The position numbers and the translations under genes were made by a program. DNA of 64,000 nt from Emticicia agri (GTDB lineage Bacteria; Bacteroidota; Bacteroidia; Cytophagales; Spirosomataceae), in NCBI RefSeq assembly GCF_004168285.1, contig NZ_SEWF01000015.1:62001-126000 (forward strand), written 5' to 3'. The notes below the pieces were generated by a model. It had not been told where the DNA came from and made no database searches. It worked only from the letters and a program-made list of their open reading frames with translations. This document shows positions 25,194 through 33,553 of the stretch, piece by piece (the stretch's first letter is position 1; every line of letters starts with the position of its first letter).

Positions 25194-27410
25194 ATGAGAA
25201 AAAATTATTTTCTATCTCTATTATTGTTGATGATTGCTTTTTGGAATGTTGAGGCGAAAGAGAGAGAAATCTCAAAAGAATCCGCGCCTACTTCCATCAC
25301 AATGGCTCCTGTATTACCAAAACCAACCGAACTTGCCGGAAATTCAGTTTCCGGAGTAGGTACTCAGATTAACCTCGTTTGGCGCGATAATACTTCTGGT
25401 GGCTCACAAGAAACTTCTTTCCAGATTGCTATTTCAAGCAACAATGGTACAAGTTATAGCTTCAATTCTGCCCCTCAGTCATTAGGTTCATTTGCTACCG
25501 GAATCCTACCCGGTTTATCACCTGGTATGACCTACAAAATTGCAGTAAGAGCCGTGAAAGCCGGTGCTGGTCCAACTGTGTTTTCAGGCTGTACTGTAAC
25601 TATTCCTGGTACAGTTAATGCTCCTGCTGACCAGTATTCTTGCTGGAGCGATATTATTACTGTATCAACCAATCCTTCTATCCCAAATGCTCCTTCAAAT
25701 GTGCTGGTTCTTGATCATGAAACAACACAGACTGAAGCAAAATTGTATTTTAATGATAACTCAACCAACGAGCAAGGATTCTACATTTCGCGTTCTACCA
25801 ATGGTGGCCCTTACGTAGGTATAGCAACACTTCCGGCTTATGCAGGTACAGGTCAGCGTGTATATGTTGATAAAACTTTGCCGGATGCTGCCTATCATAC
25901 CTATCAGATAGCGGCTTATAACGTAAGTGGTCTTTCAACTGTGGTAACCTCAAGACAATTTGAAACATTGCCTTACCCTCCACAGGCGCCGTCAGAGTTA
26001 ATTTTTGTATGGTCAAACCTGAATACAATTCGTTTAGAATGGACATTTAACGGTTCTAACCAAACGGCTACTATTATTCAACGTTCATCTGATGGAGCTA
26101 ACTTCTATGACCTGAACGATAGCTATTTTCCGTTTATTAACTGGTATGAAGATGCAGGATTAGGCGAAGGACAAACGTTTTATTACAGAATTCTGACAGT
26201 AAACAAAGGAGGTCGCAGTGGTCCGTCAAATATAGTGATGGCTTCTACCAAGAAGAGAGTACCACCACCACCACCATACGATTTGGCAGCAAAAACATTA
26301 TCGCCATATAGAATTGACCTGAACTGGTCGTATCATTTAGCCGGTGAGTATGATATCCCATTATCTACCGAAGTTTATCGTTCAGACGTAAGTGCAACTG
26401 ACGGATTCAAACAAATTGCCATTCTTGCTCCTGAGCAATTTACTTACAGCGATACAACAGCCAAGCCTAAAACCAGATACTGGTACAAAGTATTATCAGC
26501 TAATACTTTCGGTCAATCACCGTATTCAAATGTAGCTACTGAAATTACTTTAGGGCCTCCGTCTATGCCTACTGACCTGCAAGCTATTTCAACAAAAGAC
26601 AGCCTTGGCAATGATATTTTAATGGTACGCTGGACCGATGCTTCTAATGATGAAGATTACTTTGTATTAGAGAGAGCAACCGATGTAAACTTTACACAGA
26701 ATTTATTAACGGCCAATCTGATGAAAAACTATACATCAGCTACAAGTATTCCGTTTGATGAAGGTGCTACTTATTATTTCCGTATCAGAGCAGTAAACGA
26801 GCACGGTTCTTCTGAGTTTACAGACTGGACAAGTATTACGTCGTTCTACACAGCTATTCCGAACAAACCTTATGCTTTGAAAGCAACTGCCGCTGCCCGT
26901 TCTGTAACTTTGAAATGGGGCGATGATTCAAACAAAGAAGAAGGATTTGAAATTGAACGTTCGACAGACGGAACCAACTGGGGTAGAGTAACCACTACTG
27001 CTATGAACGTAACATCTTATGTTGATAACACCGTAGCGGCTAATACTAAATACTGGTACCAGGTAAGAGCTGTCAATCCAAAAGGTGCTTCTGCCTATAC
27101 AGATACCGTATCTGTTATGACGCCTGCAGCTACCAGCGGATTGGTAAAAGGTACTATCAGCAACGAATCTTGGCAGGTATATCCAAACCCGACTGCTGAT
27201 GCCGTACAGGTTACTTTACCTGAAAGCATGCAGAATCAGGTGGGTGTAGTAACTATTGTTGATAAATCTAACAGAGAAGTAATGAAATCTAAATTGAACT
27301 CGAATCAGAAAGAATATCGTTTCGATTTAAGTAATTTCTCAGAAGGTACTTATATCATCAATATCACTACAGGTTCGCAACATATCTCAAGAAGAGTATA
27401 TAAGTTTTAA
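25194..27410 (+). CDS. Secreted fibronectin type III multidomain protein with Por (type IX) sorting tail
   Basis: A 738-aa exported protein. A signal peptide (about 1-22, ending WNVEAK) is followed by about six fibronectin-III-like repeats, e.g. NLVWRDNTSGGSQETSFQI and LKWGDDSNKEEGFEIERSTDG. A C-terminal type A sorting domain of about 75 residues has WQVYPNPTADAVQVTLPE and GTYIINITTG...RRVYKF. That tail directs passage through the type IX secretion system and cell-surface attachment. No enzyme domain is visible, so an adhesive or structural role is likely. A strong terminator follows. Confidence 0.9.
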   Translation: MRKNYFLSLLLLMIAFWNVEAKEREISKESAPTSITMAPVLPKPTELAGNSVSGVGTQINLVWRDNTSGGSQETSFQIAISSNNGTSYSFNSAPQSLGSFATGILPGLSPGMTYKIAVRAVKAGAGPTVFSGCTVTIPGTVNAPADQYSCWSDIITVSTNPSIPNAPSNVLVLDHETTQTEAKLYFNDNSTNEQGFYISRSTNGGPYVGIATLPAYAGTGQRVYVDKTLPDAAYHTYQIAAYNVSGLSTVVTSRQFETLPYPPQAPSELIFVWSNLNTIRLEWTFNGSNQTATIIQRSSDGANFYDLNDSYFPFINWYEDAGLGEGQTFYYRILTVNKGGRSGPSNIVMASTKKRVPPPPPYDLAAKTLSPYRIDLNWSYHLAGEYDIPLSTEVYRSDVSATDGFKQIAILAPEQFTYSDTTAKPKTRYWYKVLSANTFGQSPYSNVATEITLGPPSMPTDLQAISTKDSLGNDILMVRWTDASNDEDYFVLERATDVNFTQNLLTANLMKNYTSATSIPFDEGATYYFRIRAVNEHGSSEFTDWTSITSFYTAIPNKPYALKATAAARSVTLKWGDDSNKEEGFEIERSTDGTNWGRVTTTAMNVTSYVDNTVAANTKYWYQVRAVNPKGASAYTDTVSVMTPAATSGLVKGTISNESWQVYPNPTADAVQVTLPESMQNQVGVVTIVDKSNREVMKSKLNSNQKEYRFDLSNFSEGTYIINITTGSQHISRRVYKF

Positions 27411-27436
27411 TTAGCACCTCAAGATTGTTATAAAAT

Positions 27437-27465
27437 AAAGAAGCGTCTCAAAGAGACGCTTCTTT
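27437..27465. terminator. Bidirectional rho-independent terminator
   Basis: A 13-bp stem (27437-27449 paired with 27453-27465, core AAGCGTCTC/GAGACGCTT) has an AAA loop and is flanked by A-rich and T-rich tracts. It lies between the convergent fibronectin-repeat gene and hemN and can end both transcripts. Confidence 0.85.
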
Positions 27466-27500
27466 TATTATAACAACTTTTGCTAAAATTAAAATACTTA

Positions 27501-28850
27501 TCAAATAGCCTTTGAAAAAGTATTTTGTATTACATTGCCTGTCGGGCGAATGTACTTGTCGAAAACAATACACACATTTCTGATAAATGCTCTTCCCTCT
27601 GCTGTAACGCTTACCTTATTATCTTTCAATACAATGATACCATCTTCCTGCAAGGCCAATAACTGTCTTACCTGCTCCTGATTGAGGTCGTTCGATGAGA
27701 AGTCGGTCTCGAATCTACACATCAGGTTCTGAATGTAGCTTCTCCATAGCATATCCTGCGCTGACTGAATATGCCCGCGCAACAACGGAAAGATGTTGTT
27801 TTTGGTCAAATGTATGTATTCGTCTAAACTTTTGGTATTCTGTGATAAAGCCGTCCAGGAATCGCTGATGGCAGATACGCCCAGCCCAAGCATACATTTA
27901 GATTGGGTAGTGGTATAGCCCATAAAATTGCGGTTGAGCGAACCATTTTTGCTTGCCTTAAACAATGCGTCAGTAGGGCGTGCGAAATGGTCCATGCCTA
28001 TTTCGGTATAGTTATTTTCTTCAAAAATCATTCGGCCTAACTCATACAATTCTCTTTTGGCTGTGGCACTCGGTAAGTTGTTTTCGTCAAATCCCCGTTG
28101 GCCGTTTCCTTTCAGCCACGGTACATGGGCATACGAGTACAAAGACAATCGGTCAGGGGCAAGCTCTATGGTTTTTCTGATGGTTTTTTCAAACTGCTCG
28201 ATATTCTGAAAAGGTAATCCATAAACCAGGTCATGGCTGATTGAAGTATAGCCAATTTGGCGGGCTAACTCGGTAACTTTTTTTACGTTTTCAAAAGGTT
28301 GAAGACGGTTGATAGCTACCTGTACCTGATGGTCATAATCCTGCACGCCAAAACTTACCCTGCGAAATCCGAGGTTATACAATGTTCTCAGATGTGTTTC
28401 GGTAGTATTGTTGGGGTGTCCTTCAAAACTGAACTCATGCGTGGGGCTTACTTTTGAGCCGGATAAAATGCCTTCAATTAATTCTTTCAGGTTTTCGGGA
28501 GAGAAAAAACTGGGTGTTCCGCCACCTAAATGTATTTCTTCAATGACCGGAGCCTCTCTTAACAAACTGCGGTAGAGATGCCATTCTTTCAGCACTGCTT
28601 CAATATAAGGAACTTCAAACTGATGGTTGACAGTAATGCGTTTATGACAGGCACAGAAAGTACATAGACTTTCGCAAAAGGGGAGATGTATATAAAGACT
28701 TAGTTTTTTTTGATTCTTGTAGGTCTGAATAAACCTTTCTTTCCATTGCCCCTCTGTAAAGCTATCGTTATTCCAGAAAGGAACAGTAGGATAACTGGTG
28801 TATCTTGGCGCAGAAGTATTATACTTGTCAATAAGTGCTGATTGTGTCAT
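27501..28850 (-). CDS. hemN: Oxygen-independent coproporphyrinogen III oxidase
   Basis: A 449-aa radical-SAM enzyme that makes protoporphyrinogen IX without oxygen and so supplies haem when oxygen is scarce. The cluster motif C-x3-C-x2-C is Cys59, Cys63 and Cys66 in FCESLCTFCACHK, preceded by LYIHLPF. GGGTPSF, SFEGHPNNTT and GLPFQN follow, as in true HemN, and the length is full. The start is supported by a -7 element at 28867-28874 only 17 bp upstream. The TATGA-N6-TCATA dyad at 28893-28914 places it in the low-oxygen regulon with the cbb3 oxidase. Confidence 0.96.
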   Translation of the reverse strand: MTQSALIDKYNTSAPRYTSYPTVPFWNNDSFTEGQWKERFIQTYKNQKKLSLYIHLPFCESLCTFCACHKRITVNHQFEVPYIEAVLKEWHLYRSLLREAPVIEEIHLGGGTPSFFSPENLKELIEGILSGSKVSPTHEFSFEGHPNNTTETHLRTLYNLGFRRVSFGVQDYDHQVQVAINRLQPFENVKKVTELARQIGYTSISHDLVYGLPFQNIEQFEKTIRKTIELAPDRLSLYSYAHVPWLKGNGQRGFDENNLPSATAKRELYELGRMIFEENNYTEIGMDHFARPTDALFKASKNGSLNRNFMGYTTTQSKCMLGLGVSAISDSWTALSQNTKSLDEYIHLTKNNIFPLLRGHIQSAQDMLWRSYIQNLMCRFETDFSSNDLNQEQVRQLLALQEDGIIVLKDNKVSVTAEGRAFIRNVCIVFDKYIRPTGNVIQNTFSKAI

Positions 28851-28866
28851 CTCCTCTTTTTTTATT

Positions 28867-28874
28867 CAAAAGTA
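28867..28874 (-). promoter_or_regulatory. -7 element of hemN
   Basis: The minus strand reads TACTTTTG, matching TAnnTTTG. The predicted start near 28860 leaves a leader of about 10 nt. The dyad centre is 29.5 bp upstream of the element. Confidence 0.6.
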
Positions 28875-28892
28875 GTATTGAGCTAAAAAAAG

Positions 28893-28914
28893 AAATATGA
28901 TGACGGTCATATTT
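28893..28914. promoter_or_regulatory. CRP/FNR-type dyad upstream of hemN
   Basis: Perfect 8-bp arms AAATATGA (28893-28900) and TCATATTT (28907-28914) are separated by 6 bp, i.e. TATGA-N6-TCATA. The layout equals that of CRP sites (TGTGA-N6-TCACA). The centre is about 43 bp before the predicted start of hemN transcription, a typical activator position. Confidence 0.7.
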
Positions 28915-28915
28915 G

Positions 28916-29956
28916 CTAATTTCTTAGCTTTTTTAACTTGTCTATATTCAGAATAGTGATTCTGCCCGACTCAATTTCTACTAATTTTTCTTCTTTAAAA
29001 TCAGATAAGGTACGAATAGCCGTTTCGAGCGAAGTCCCTGCGGCACTGGCCAGGTCTTCCCGGCTTATTTTCATGGAAGTATGGTTTTGCTGATGGAAAC
29101 GTAGTAAGGCTTCTGACACCCTTTTTCTGACTGAATTATAGGCTAATTTCAACAGGCTTTCTTCGTTATCCTTGATGTTTTTAGAAAGTAACTGAATAAA
29201 CTTCTGCGCCACTTGCGGATTCTGATGCAGTAGGTTGTTGAAATCTTTTTTAGGAATCAGACAGATTTCGGCATCTTCGAGGGTTTCGGTAGTATCAGTA
29301 AAATTGGTTTCCTGTATCAGGTCAACATAGCCTACAAAATCTCCCTGATTGTACAGATTCACAATAAATTCTTTGCCATCATCATTGGTTTTAAAAGCTT
29401 TTATTTTCCCTTTTAATACATAGTAGAGATATAAAGGAAAATCGCCCTCACGGTAAATCTCGGCCTTTTTCTTAAAATACCTTATTTCTCTGTTTTCAGT
29501 CAGTTTCTTTAGTTCCTGCTCGCCATTGGCATCGGCAATCAGTTGGTCAAGTCCGGTTATGTCCTGTGCATATTGTTTTTTCGAGACTTCTTTTTTACGT
29601 AAGCGGCTTTCAATGGCACTCAGTAACTCTACATCGTCAAAAGGCTTGGTAATATAATCATCGGCACCCATATCCATCCCTTTTCTGAAATCTGTACGTT
29701 CGGCTTTGGCAGTAAGGAAAATGAATGGGATAGAAGCGGTTTTTTCCTGTTTTGAGAGCAGATGTAGCACCCCGTAGCCATCTAAAACAGGCATCATAAT
29801 GTCGCAGATAATCAGGTCGGGCAGTTCTCTGATAGCTACATCAACACCCACTTTTCCGTTTTCAGCGGTGATAACTTCGTAGCCATCTAATTCTAAAATT
29901 TCAGAAGTATTTTCTCTGATTTCAACGTTATCTTCAATTAAGAGAATTTTTTTCAT
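28916..29956 (-). CDS. Response regulator: receiver fused to CRP/FNR-family DNA-binding module
   Basis: A 346-aa regulator with three parts. The receiver domain (1-122) has phospho-acceptor Asp52 in ICDIMMP and Lys in YITKPFDD. The cyclic-nucleotide-binding-like barrel (about 150-260) has IYREGDFPLYLYYVLKGKIKAF. The CRP-type helix-turn-helix (about 285-346) has ISREDLASAAGTSLETAIRTLSDFKEE. There is no N-terminal cysteine cluster, so it is not an iron-sulfur FNR; the signal should arrive as phosphate from the kinase 13 bp upstream. I chose the MKKILLIEDN start at 29956, because upstream codons overlap the kinase gene. It probably binds the dyads in this region. Confidence 0.9.
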   Translation of the reverse strand: MKKILLIEDNVEIRENTSEILELDGYEVITAENGKVGVDVAIRELPDLIICDIMMPVLDGYGVLHLLSKQEKTASIPFIFLTAKAERTDFRKGMDMGADDYITKPFDDVELLSAIESRLRKKEVSKKQYAQDITGLDQLIADANGEQELKKLTENREIRYFKKKAEIYREGDFPLYLYYVLKGKIKAFKTNDDGKEFIVNLYNQGDFVGYVDLIQETNFTDTTETLEDAEICLIPKKDFNNLLHQNPQVAQKFIQLLSKNIKDNEESLLKLAYNSVRKRVSEALLRFHQQNHTSMKISREDLASAAGTSLETAIRTLSDFKEEKLVEIESGRITILNIDKLKKLRN

Positions 29957-29969
29957 GGTATGGTTGTGC

Positions 29970-31211
29970 TTATAAATATCTTGGCAGGGTAATGATAAAT
30001 TCGGTACCCTGTTTTTCTTCACTGGTAAATTCAATTTTCCCTTTCAGTAATAAAACATACTGGTTGACAATACTTAACCCCAGACCCGTTCCTTGTATTT
30101 CTCCGGCATTGCTCATGCGGTAGAATCGTTCAAAAACGTGCCTTTTTTCGGCTTCGGGTATGCCTATGCCTTCATCTTTTATTTTAATAATCAACAGCTT
30201 GTCTGACAACTGGCTTTTTATGACAATACTTGAATTTTCGGGCGAGAATTTAATGGCATTGGAAATAAGATTAATAACGATATTCTTGACCAATTTCGAG
30301 TCGAGCCTTACAGCATGTGAGTCCTGCGTAGTTTCGCATATATACTCAATTTTCTGTCCTTTTTTGGCAATTCCCTGCATTTGCTGAGATATTTCGTCTA
30401 ATAAATCATTCACAACAAATGTTTCGGGCGTTACTACTACTTTTCCTTCTTCGAGCTTATTGAGCGATAGAAAATCGTTGAGTATCTCTGTCAGGTTACG
30501 AACCGACGATTTAATGCGGTTGATGTGTTTATCCCGTTTTTCGTTTTCGGCTAAGTCGCCATATTTTTCTACCAACGACAAAGAAGAAAGAACAGTAGCT
30601 AAAGGTGTGCGGAATTCGTGTGAAGCAATGCTGATGAACCTTGATTTCATCAGATTTACCTCCTGTTCACGTTTCAGCGCCCTGTCTAATTCGTCTTTGG
30701 TCTTTTCAAGTTTCTGAATCGCTTCTTTCAATACCAGTGTGCGCTCTTCAACTTCTATCTCCAGTTCATTTTTATAACTTACCAGTCGGTCTTCTGATTT
30801 TTTGCGTACCGTAATATCAATCACAAAAGCAATGACATACGCCCCTTTGCTATTGCGGTATGGGCTCAGGCTGATTTCTACCGGAAACTCTGAACCATCT
30901 TTGCGTTTGGCGTATAAATCCATGCCTCCGCCCATCGACCTTGCATGTGGGTGTTCATTGAAACCTTTCCGATGTTCCACATGCACCTTTCGGAAACGTG
31001 CAGGCACGAGGTCTTCTATCATCAGATCTTCTAATTCTTCCGGTTCATACCCAAACATAGCTGCACCACTCGGGTTGACCCGGATAATTTTTCCTTGTGT
31101 ATCTGCAATGAGAATTCCTTCAGTGGCAAAGAGGAAAAGTGCCTCTGATTGATGTAATATATCCATTTCCTCTATAGTGGACAGTGCCCCTGTTTTCTTT
31201 TTCATCAGCAA
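29970..31211 (-). CDS. PAS-domain sensor histidine kinase
   Basis: A soluble kinase of 413 aa with no membrane helix. One PAS domain (about 20-138, EGILIADTQGKIIRVNPSG to RKDGSEFPVEISLSP) is followed by a coiled coil (about 140-190). HisKA has His198 in SIASHEFRTP, and HATPase has NLISNAIKFSP, DEGIGIP and GTGLGLS. In the PAS domain His77 (ARFRKVH) aligns by eye with the haem-ligating His of FixL, but many PAS domains with this motif have no proven haem. It forms an operon with the receiver-CRP gene, and its own promoter contains the regulon dyad. Confidence 0.93.
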   Translation of the reverse strand: MLMKKKTGALSTIEEMDILHQSEALFLFATEGILIADTQGKIIRVNPSGAAMFGYEPEELEDLMIEDLVPARFRKVHVEHRKGFNEHPHARSMGGGMDLYAKRKDGSEFPVEISLSPYRNSKGAYVIAFVIDITVRKKSEDRLVSYKNELEIEVEERTLVLKEAIQKLEKTKDELDRALKREQEVNLMKSRFISIASHEFRTPLATVLSSLSLVEKYGDLAENEKRDKHINRIKSSVRNLTEILNDFLSLNKLEEGKVVVTPETFVVNDLLDEISQQMQGIAKKGQKIEYICETTQDSHAVRLDSKLVKNIVINLISNAIKFSPENSSIVIKSQLSDKLLIIKIKDEGIGIPEAEKRHVFERFYRMSNAGEIQGTGLGLSIVNQYVLLLKGKIEFTSEEKQGTEFIITLPRYL

Positions 31212-31271
31212 AGGAGAGAAGTTTTAGGAGTTAAAAATATGACAAAAATCAGTTTTCCCGGTTAAGGTTAG

Positions 31272-31279
31272 CAAAATTA
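31272..31279 (-). promoter_or_regulatory. -7 element of the kinase-regulator operon
   Basis: The minus strand reads TAATTTTG, an exact consensus match. The centre of the TATGA-N6-TCATA dyad at 31300-31315 lies 28.5 bp upstream, so the operon probably autoregulates. Confidence 0.55.
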
Positions 31280-31284
31280 ATTGA

Positions 31285-31315
31285 ATTATCATATTCTCTT
31301 ATGATAATACTCATA
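31285..31315. promoter_or_regulatory. Shared CRP/FNR-type operator between divergent promoters
   Basis: Three alternating half-sites, TCATA (31289-31293), TATGA (31300-31304) and TCATA (31311-31315), are spaced 11 bp apart. The right pair forms TATGA-N6-TCATA. The left pair is part of a longer dyad with 9-bp arms (ATTATCATA 31285-31293, TATGATAAT 31300-31308). The site serves both the kinase operon and the universal stress protein gene. Confidence 0.65.
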
Positions 31316-31336
31316 TTCATTGCCTGACAAAATGCT

Positions 31337-31344
31337 GAATTTTG
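31337..31344 (+). promoter_or_regulatory. -7-like element of the first universal stress protein gene
   Basis: GAATTTTG differs from TAnnTTTG at the first base. It lies 29.5 bp from the dyad centre, the same distance as at hemN, and 21 bp upstream of the start codon. Confidence 0.45.
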
Positions 31345-31364
31345 TTGCATAGAAAACTACTCAG

Positions 31365-32183
31365 ATGAAAACCGTTTTATTAGCAACAGATTTTTCAAAA
31401 GCCGCCAACAAGGCTGCCCACATAGCTGCCCAGATTGCCATCAAGCAAAATGCCCGGTTGCTCTTGTTTCATTCATACCGGTTCATGAATACCTACGACG
31501 GTAACTATGGGTATCCGATTGATGAAGCAGAAAAGATAAGTGCAAGAAAACTAAACTATTTAAAAAGACGCATTTCAGGCAGACTTGAACAACCGCTTGA
31601 GATTATACAATGCAACAGGCATGGATTTGTGATGGATACAGTGAAAGAAGTAATAGACGAATTCGGGGTTGATTTGATTGTGATGAGTAGCGTGGGGGAT
31701 ACTCCATTGGGTGCGAATTATTTTGGGAGCATTGCTACCGACATGATAGACAATCTGAAAATACCGATGCTGATACTGCCGCCTAAATACAGACTAAGCT
31801 ATATTGAAAATACCGTGATGGCTATTGATTTGAAAAAGCCGCTTGAGGTTGAAATGCTGGATACGGCAGCTTATTTTCTGAGAGACCTGAATGCGATGGT
31901 TGATGTAGTATATATAGCCAGAACGACTGAAGAAGCAAATACTAAAGAGGTAAAAGAGGCAGGTTTAAGGGTAAGAGATTTGCTTAAAAATGTTCCTCAT
32001 ACTTTTCAGATACTGGTAGGAACCAATCAGGTTGCTGAAATAAATGGTTTTGTAAAGAAGCGTAAAGCACAATTGCTGATTACATTTCCGAAACATCATA
32101 CTTTTTTTGAGAGGGTGTTTTTGCAGGCGAATACCCGACGGTTGGTGTTTGATGCAGAAGTGCCAGTATTAGCTATTCAATAA
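31365..32183 (+). CDS. Universal stress protein, tandem UspA domains
   Basis: A 272-aa cytoplasmic protein. The first UspA domain (about 1-140) starts KTVLLATDFSKAANKAAHIAAQIA and ends with DNLKIPMLILP. The second, degenerate domain (about 145-272) ends EVPVLAIQ. The nucleotide loop of domain one is only partly kept (SSVGDTPLGANYFGSIA). Such proteins are typically induced by energy or oxygen limitation, consistent with the dyad 50 bp upstream. It is followed 15 bp later by a small gene. Confidence 0.92.
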   Translation: MKTVLLATDFSKAANKAAHIAAQIAIKQNARLLLFHSYRFMNTYDGNYGYPIDEAEKISARKLNYLKRRISGRLEQPLEIIQCNRHGFVMDTVKEVIDEFGVDLIVMSSVGDTPLGANYFGSIATDMIDNLKIPMLILPPKYRLSYIENTVMAIDLKKPLEVEMLDTAAYFLRDLNAMVDVVYIARTTEEANTKEVKEAGLRVRDLLKNVPHTFQILVGTNQVAEINGFVKKRKAQLLITFPKHHTFFERVFLQANTRRLVFDAEVPVLAIQ

Positions 32184-32198
32184 ATTAAAAAACTACGA

Positions 32199-32552
32199 TT
32201 GCGTATGAAAATTATTGTTGATAAAGATATGATTGTCAATCAGTTGGCAAGAATCTTTAATGAGCATTATCCATATCTTAGAATTGAGATTTATCATAAC
32301 GGGAACGAGATAAGTACGGATTGTTTTCATACGCTGGAAGAGATTTCGAGTATGAAAAAACCTTCTGAATTTACCATTATTCCTACCATGACTATTGACC
32401 AGATTGAAGCCTTTTTCTGGGAAGAATTAGGGTTGCAGGTGGCAGTTTTCAGAAAAGTGGGTAATTCGTGGATACATACCTCATTTACCAACGACTGGAC
32501 ACTTGAACGGCAGAACCGCACAGGCAGGAATATTTTTGGGGCTATTGCGTGA
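32199..32552 (+). CDS. Conserved-looking hypothetical protein in the stress-protein operon
   Basis: A 117-aa protein of unknown family with no signal peptide or membrane helix. It starts MRMKIIVDKDMIVNQLARIFNEHYPYLRIEIY and ends with a Trp-rich segment (WIHTSFTNDWTLERQNRTG). Met3 (32205) is an equally good start. It sits 15 bp after the Usp gene and before a hairpin at 32619-32642, so it shares the Usp promoter and presumably the low-oxygen response. Confidence 0.75.
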   Translation: MRMKIIVDKDMIVNQLARIFNEHYPYLRIEIYHNGNEISTDCFHTLEEISSMKKPSEFTIIPTMTIDQIEAFFWEELGLQVAVFRKVGNSWIHTSFTNDWTLERQNRTGRNIFGAIA

Positions 32553-32618
32553 GTGTTAAGGCGTTCATAGGGAGTTCAGTATTCCCATATATTAGCTTAC
32601 CCTCTTACTGATTAATAA

Positions 32619-32642
32619 AAATCCGGGAGTGATTCCGGATTT
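32619..32642 (+). terminator. Hairpin ending the Usp operon
   Basis: Arms AAATCCGG (32619-32626) and CCGGATTT (32635-32642) enclose an 8-nt loop, 66 bp after the small gene. The tract behind it is only weakly T-rich. Confidence 0.55.
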
Positions 32643-32695
32643 AATGGTTTTGTTAGGGATGATTTGTGCTTCAGACTTTACAATCTATTTCAAAA

Positions 32696-32711
32696 TATGA
32701 TAAATATCAGT
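32696..32711. promoter_or_regulatory. CRP/FNR-type dyad upstream of the desaturase-ccoI operon
   Basis: TATGA-TAAATA-TCAGT matches TATGA-N6-TCATA in 8 of 10 fixed positions and contains the symmetric core TGATA-AA-TATCA. The centre lies 52.5 bp before the -7 element at 32756. Confidence 0.5.
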
Positions 32712-32755
32712 TTTTCAACTGGGGTTTAGTCATACTTGCGCCATTGATTCAACTC

Positions 32756-32763
32756 TAATTTTG
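32756..32763 (+). promoter_or_regulatory. -7 element of the desaturase-ccoI operon
   Basis: TAATTTTG matches the consensus exactly and lies 24 bp upstream of the desaturase start codon. Confidence 0.6.
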
Positions 32764-32787
32764 TGATTCAAATAACACACGTTCTGA

Positions 32788-33534
32788 ATGGCAATTCTGA
32801 TTTTTTTTCTGGCTCACTGGTATTTATCCTTATTCTCACAAACATTCTTTTTGCACCGCTATGCCGCTCATCATATGTTTTCGATGTCAAAAGACTGGGA
32901 AAAGTTTTTTTACATACTTACTTATATCACGCAGGGTTCTTCTTTTTTAAGTCCTAAAGCCTACGGCATTATGCACCGTTTGCACCATGCCTATGCTGAT
33001 ACCGAAAAAGACTCTCATTCACCAAGTTATTCTGATAACCTGTTTCAGATGATGTGGAAAACCAAAGCATATTACAACGATATTCTGAACGATAAAGCTG
33101 ATATAGAACCTAAATTCAAGAAAAATGTACCCAACTGGATGTTTATTGAACGCCTGGGCGATGCGTGGGTTTCGAGAATTGGCTGGGGAGTGCTTTACAC
33201 CCTGTTTTATATCTATTTTGCTACCAATCCTTGGGTATATCTGCTATTGCCCATTCATTACCTGATGGGCCCAGTGCATGGCGTAATCATCAACTGGTTT
33301 GCGCATAAATACGGGTACACCAACTTTAAGGTAAACGACACCGCCAAAAACCTGCTTCCATTCGATTTTCTGATGATGGGAGAATCTTATCACAACAATC
33401 ACCACAAATTGGGCGGTAGGGCAAATTTCGGCATTAAGTGGCACGAGTTTGACCCTACGTACCCAATTATTTTATTGCTCAATAAACTACACGTGATTAA
33501 ACTCAAATTGAATAACGATTTGAATTACATGTAA
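32788..33534 (+). CDS. Membrane fatty acid (acyl-CoA) desaturase
   Basis: A 248-aa integral membrane di-iron enzyme that inserts a double bond into acyl chains using O2. The three histidine boxes are complete: HRYAAH (23-28), HRLHH (63-67) and HNNHH near residue 207. Hydrophobic segments separate them. It is compact, but the start at 32788 is the first ATG downstream of the promoter. Its stop is 20 bp before the CcoI gene, so an oxygen-consuming lipid enzyme is co-transcribed with cbb3 assembly genes. Confidence 0.92.
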   Translation: MAILIFFLAHWYLSLFSQTFFLHRYAAHHMFSMSKDWEKFFYILTYITQGSSFLSPKAYGIMHRLHHAYADTEKDSHSPSYSDNLFQMMWKTKAYYNDILNDKADIEPKFKKNVPNWMFIERLGDAWVSRIGWGVLYTLFYIYFATNPWVYLLLPIHYLMGPVHGVIINWFAHKYGYTNFKVNDTAKNLLPFDFLMMGESYHNNHHKLGGRANFGIKWHEFDPTYPIILLLNKLHVIKLKLNNDLNYM

Positions 33535-33553
33535 TCTGCTAAACCTTACAGTT

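Noticed and set aside
28916-29956. Interpreting the CRP/FNR-like regulator as an iron-sulfur FNR
   Set aside because: Only two cysteines are present and none form the N-terminal cluster; oxygen would have to be sensed elsewhere.
29957-30034. 26-residue N-terminal extension of the receiver-CRP regulator
   Set aside because: It overlaps the kinase coding sequence and precedes a textbook receiver start (MKKILLIEDN).
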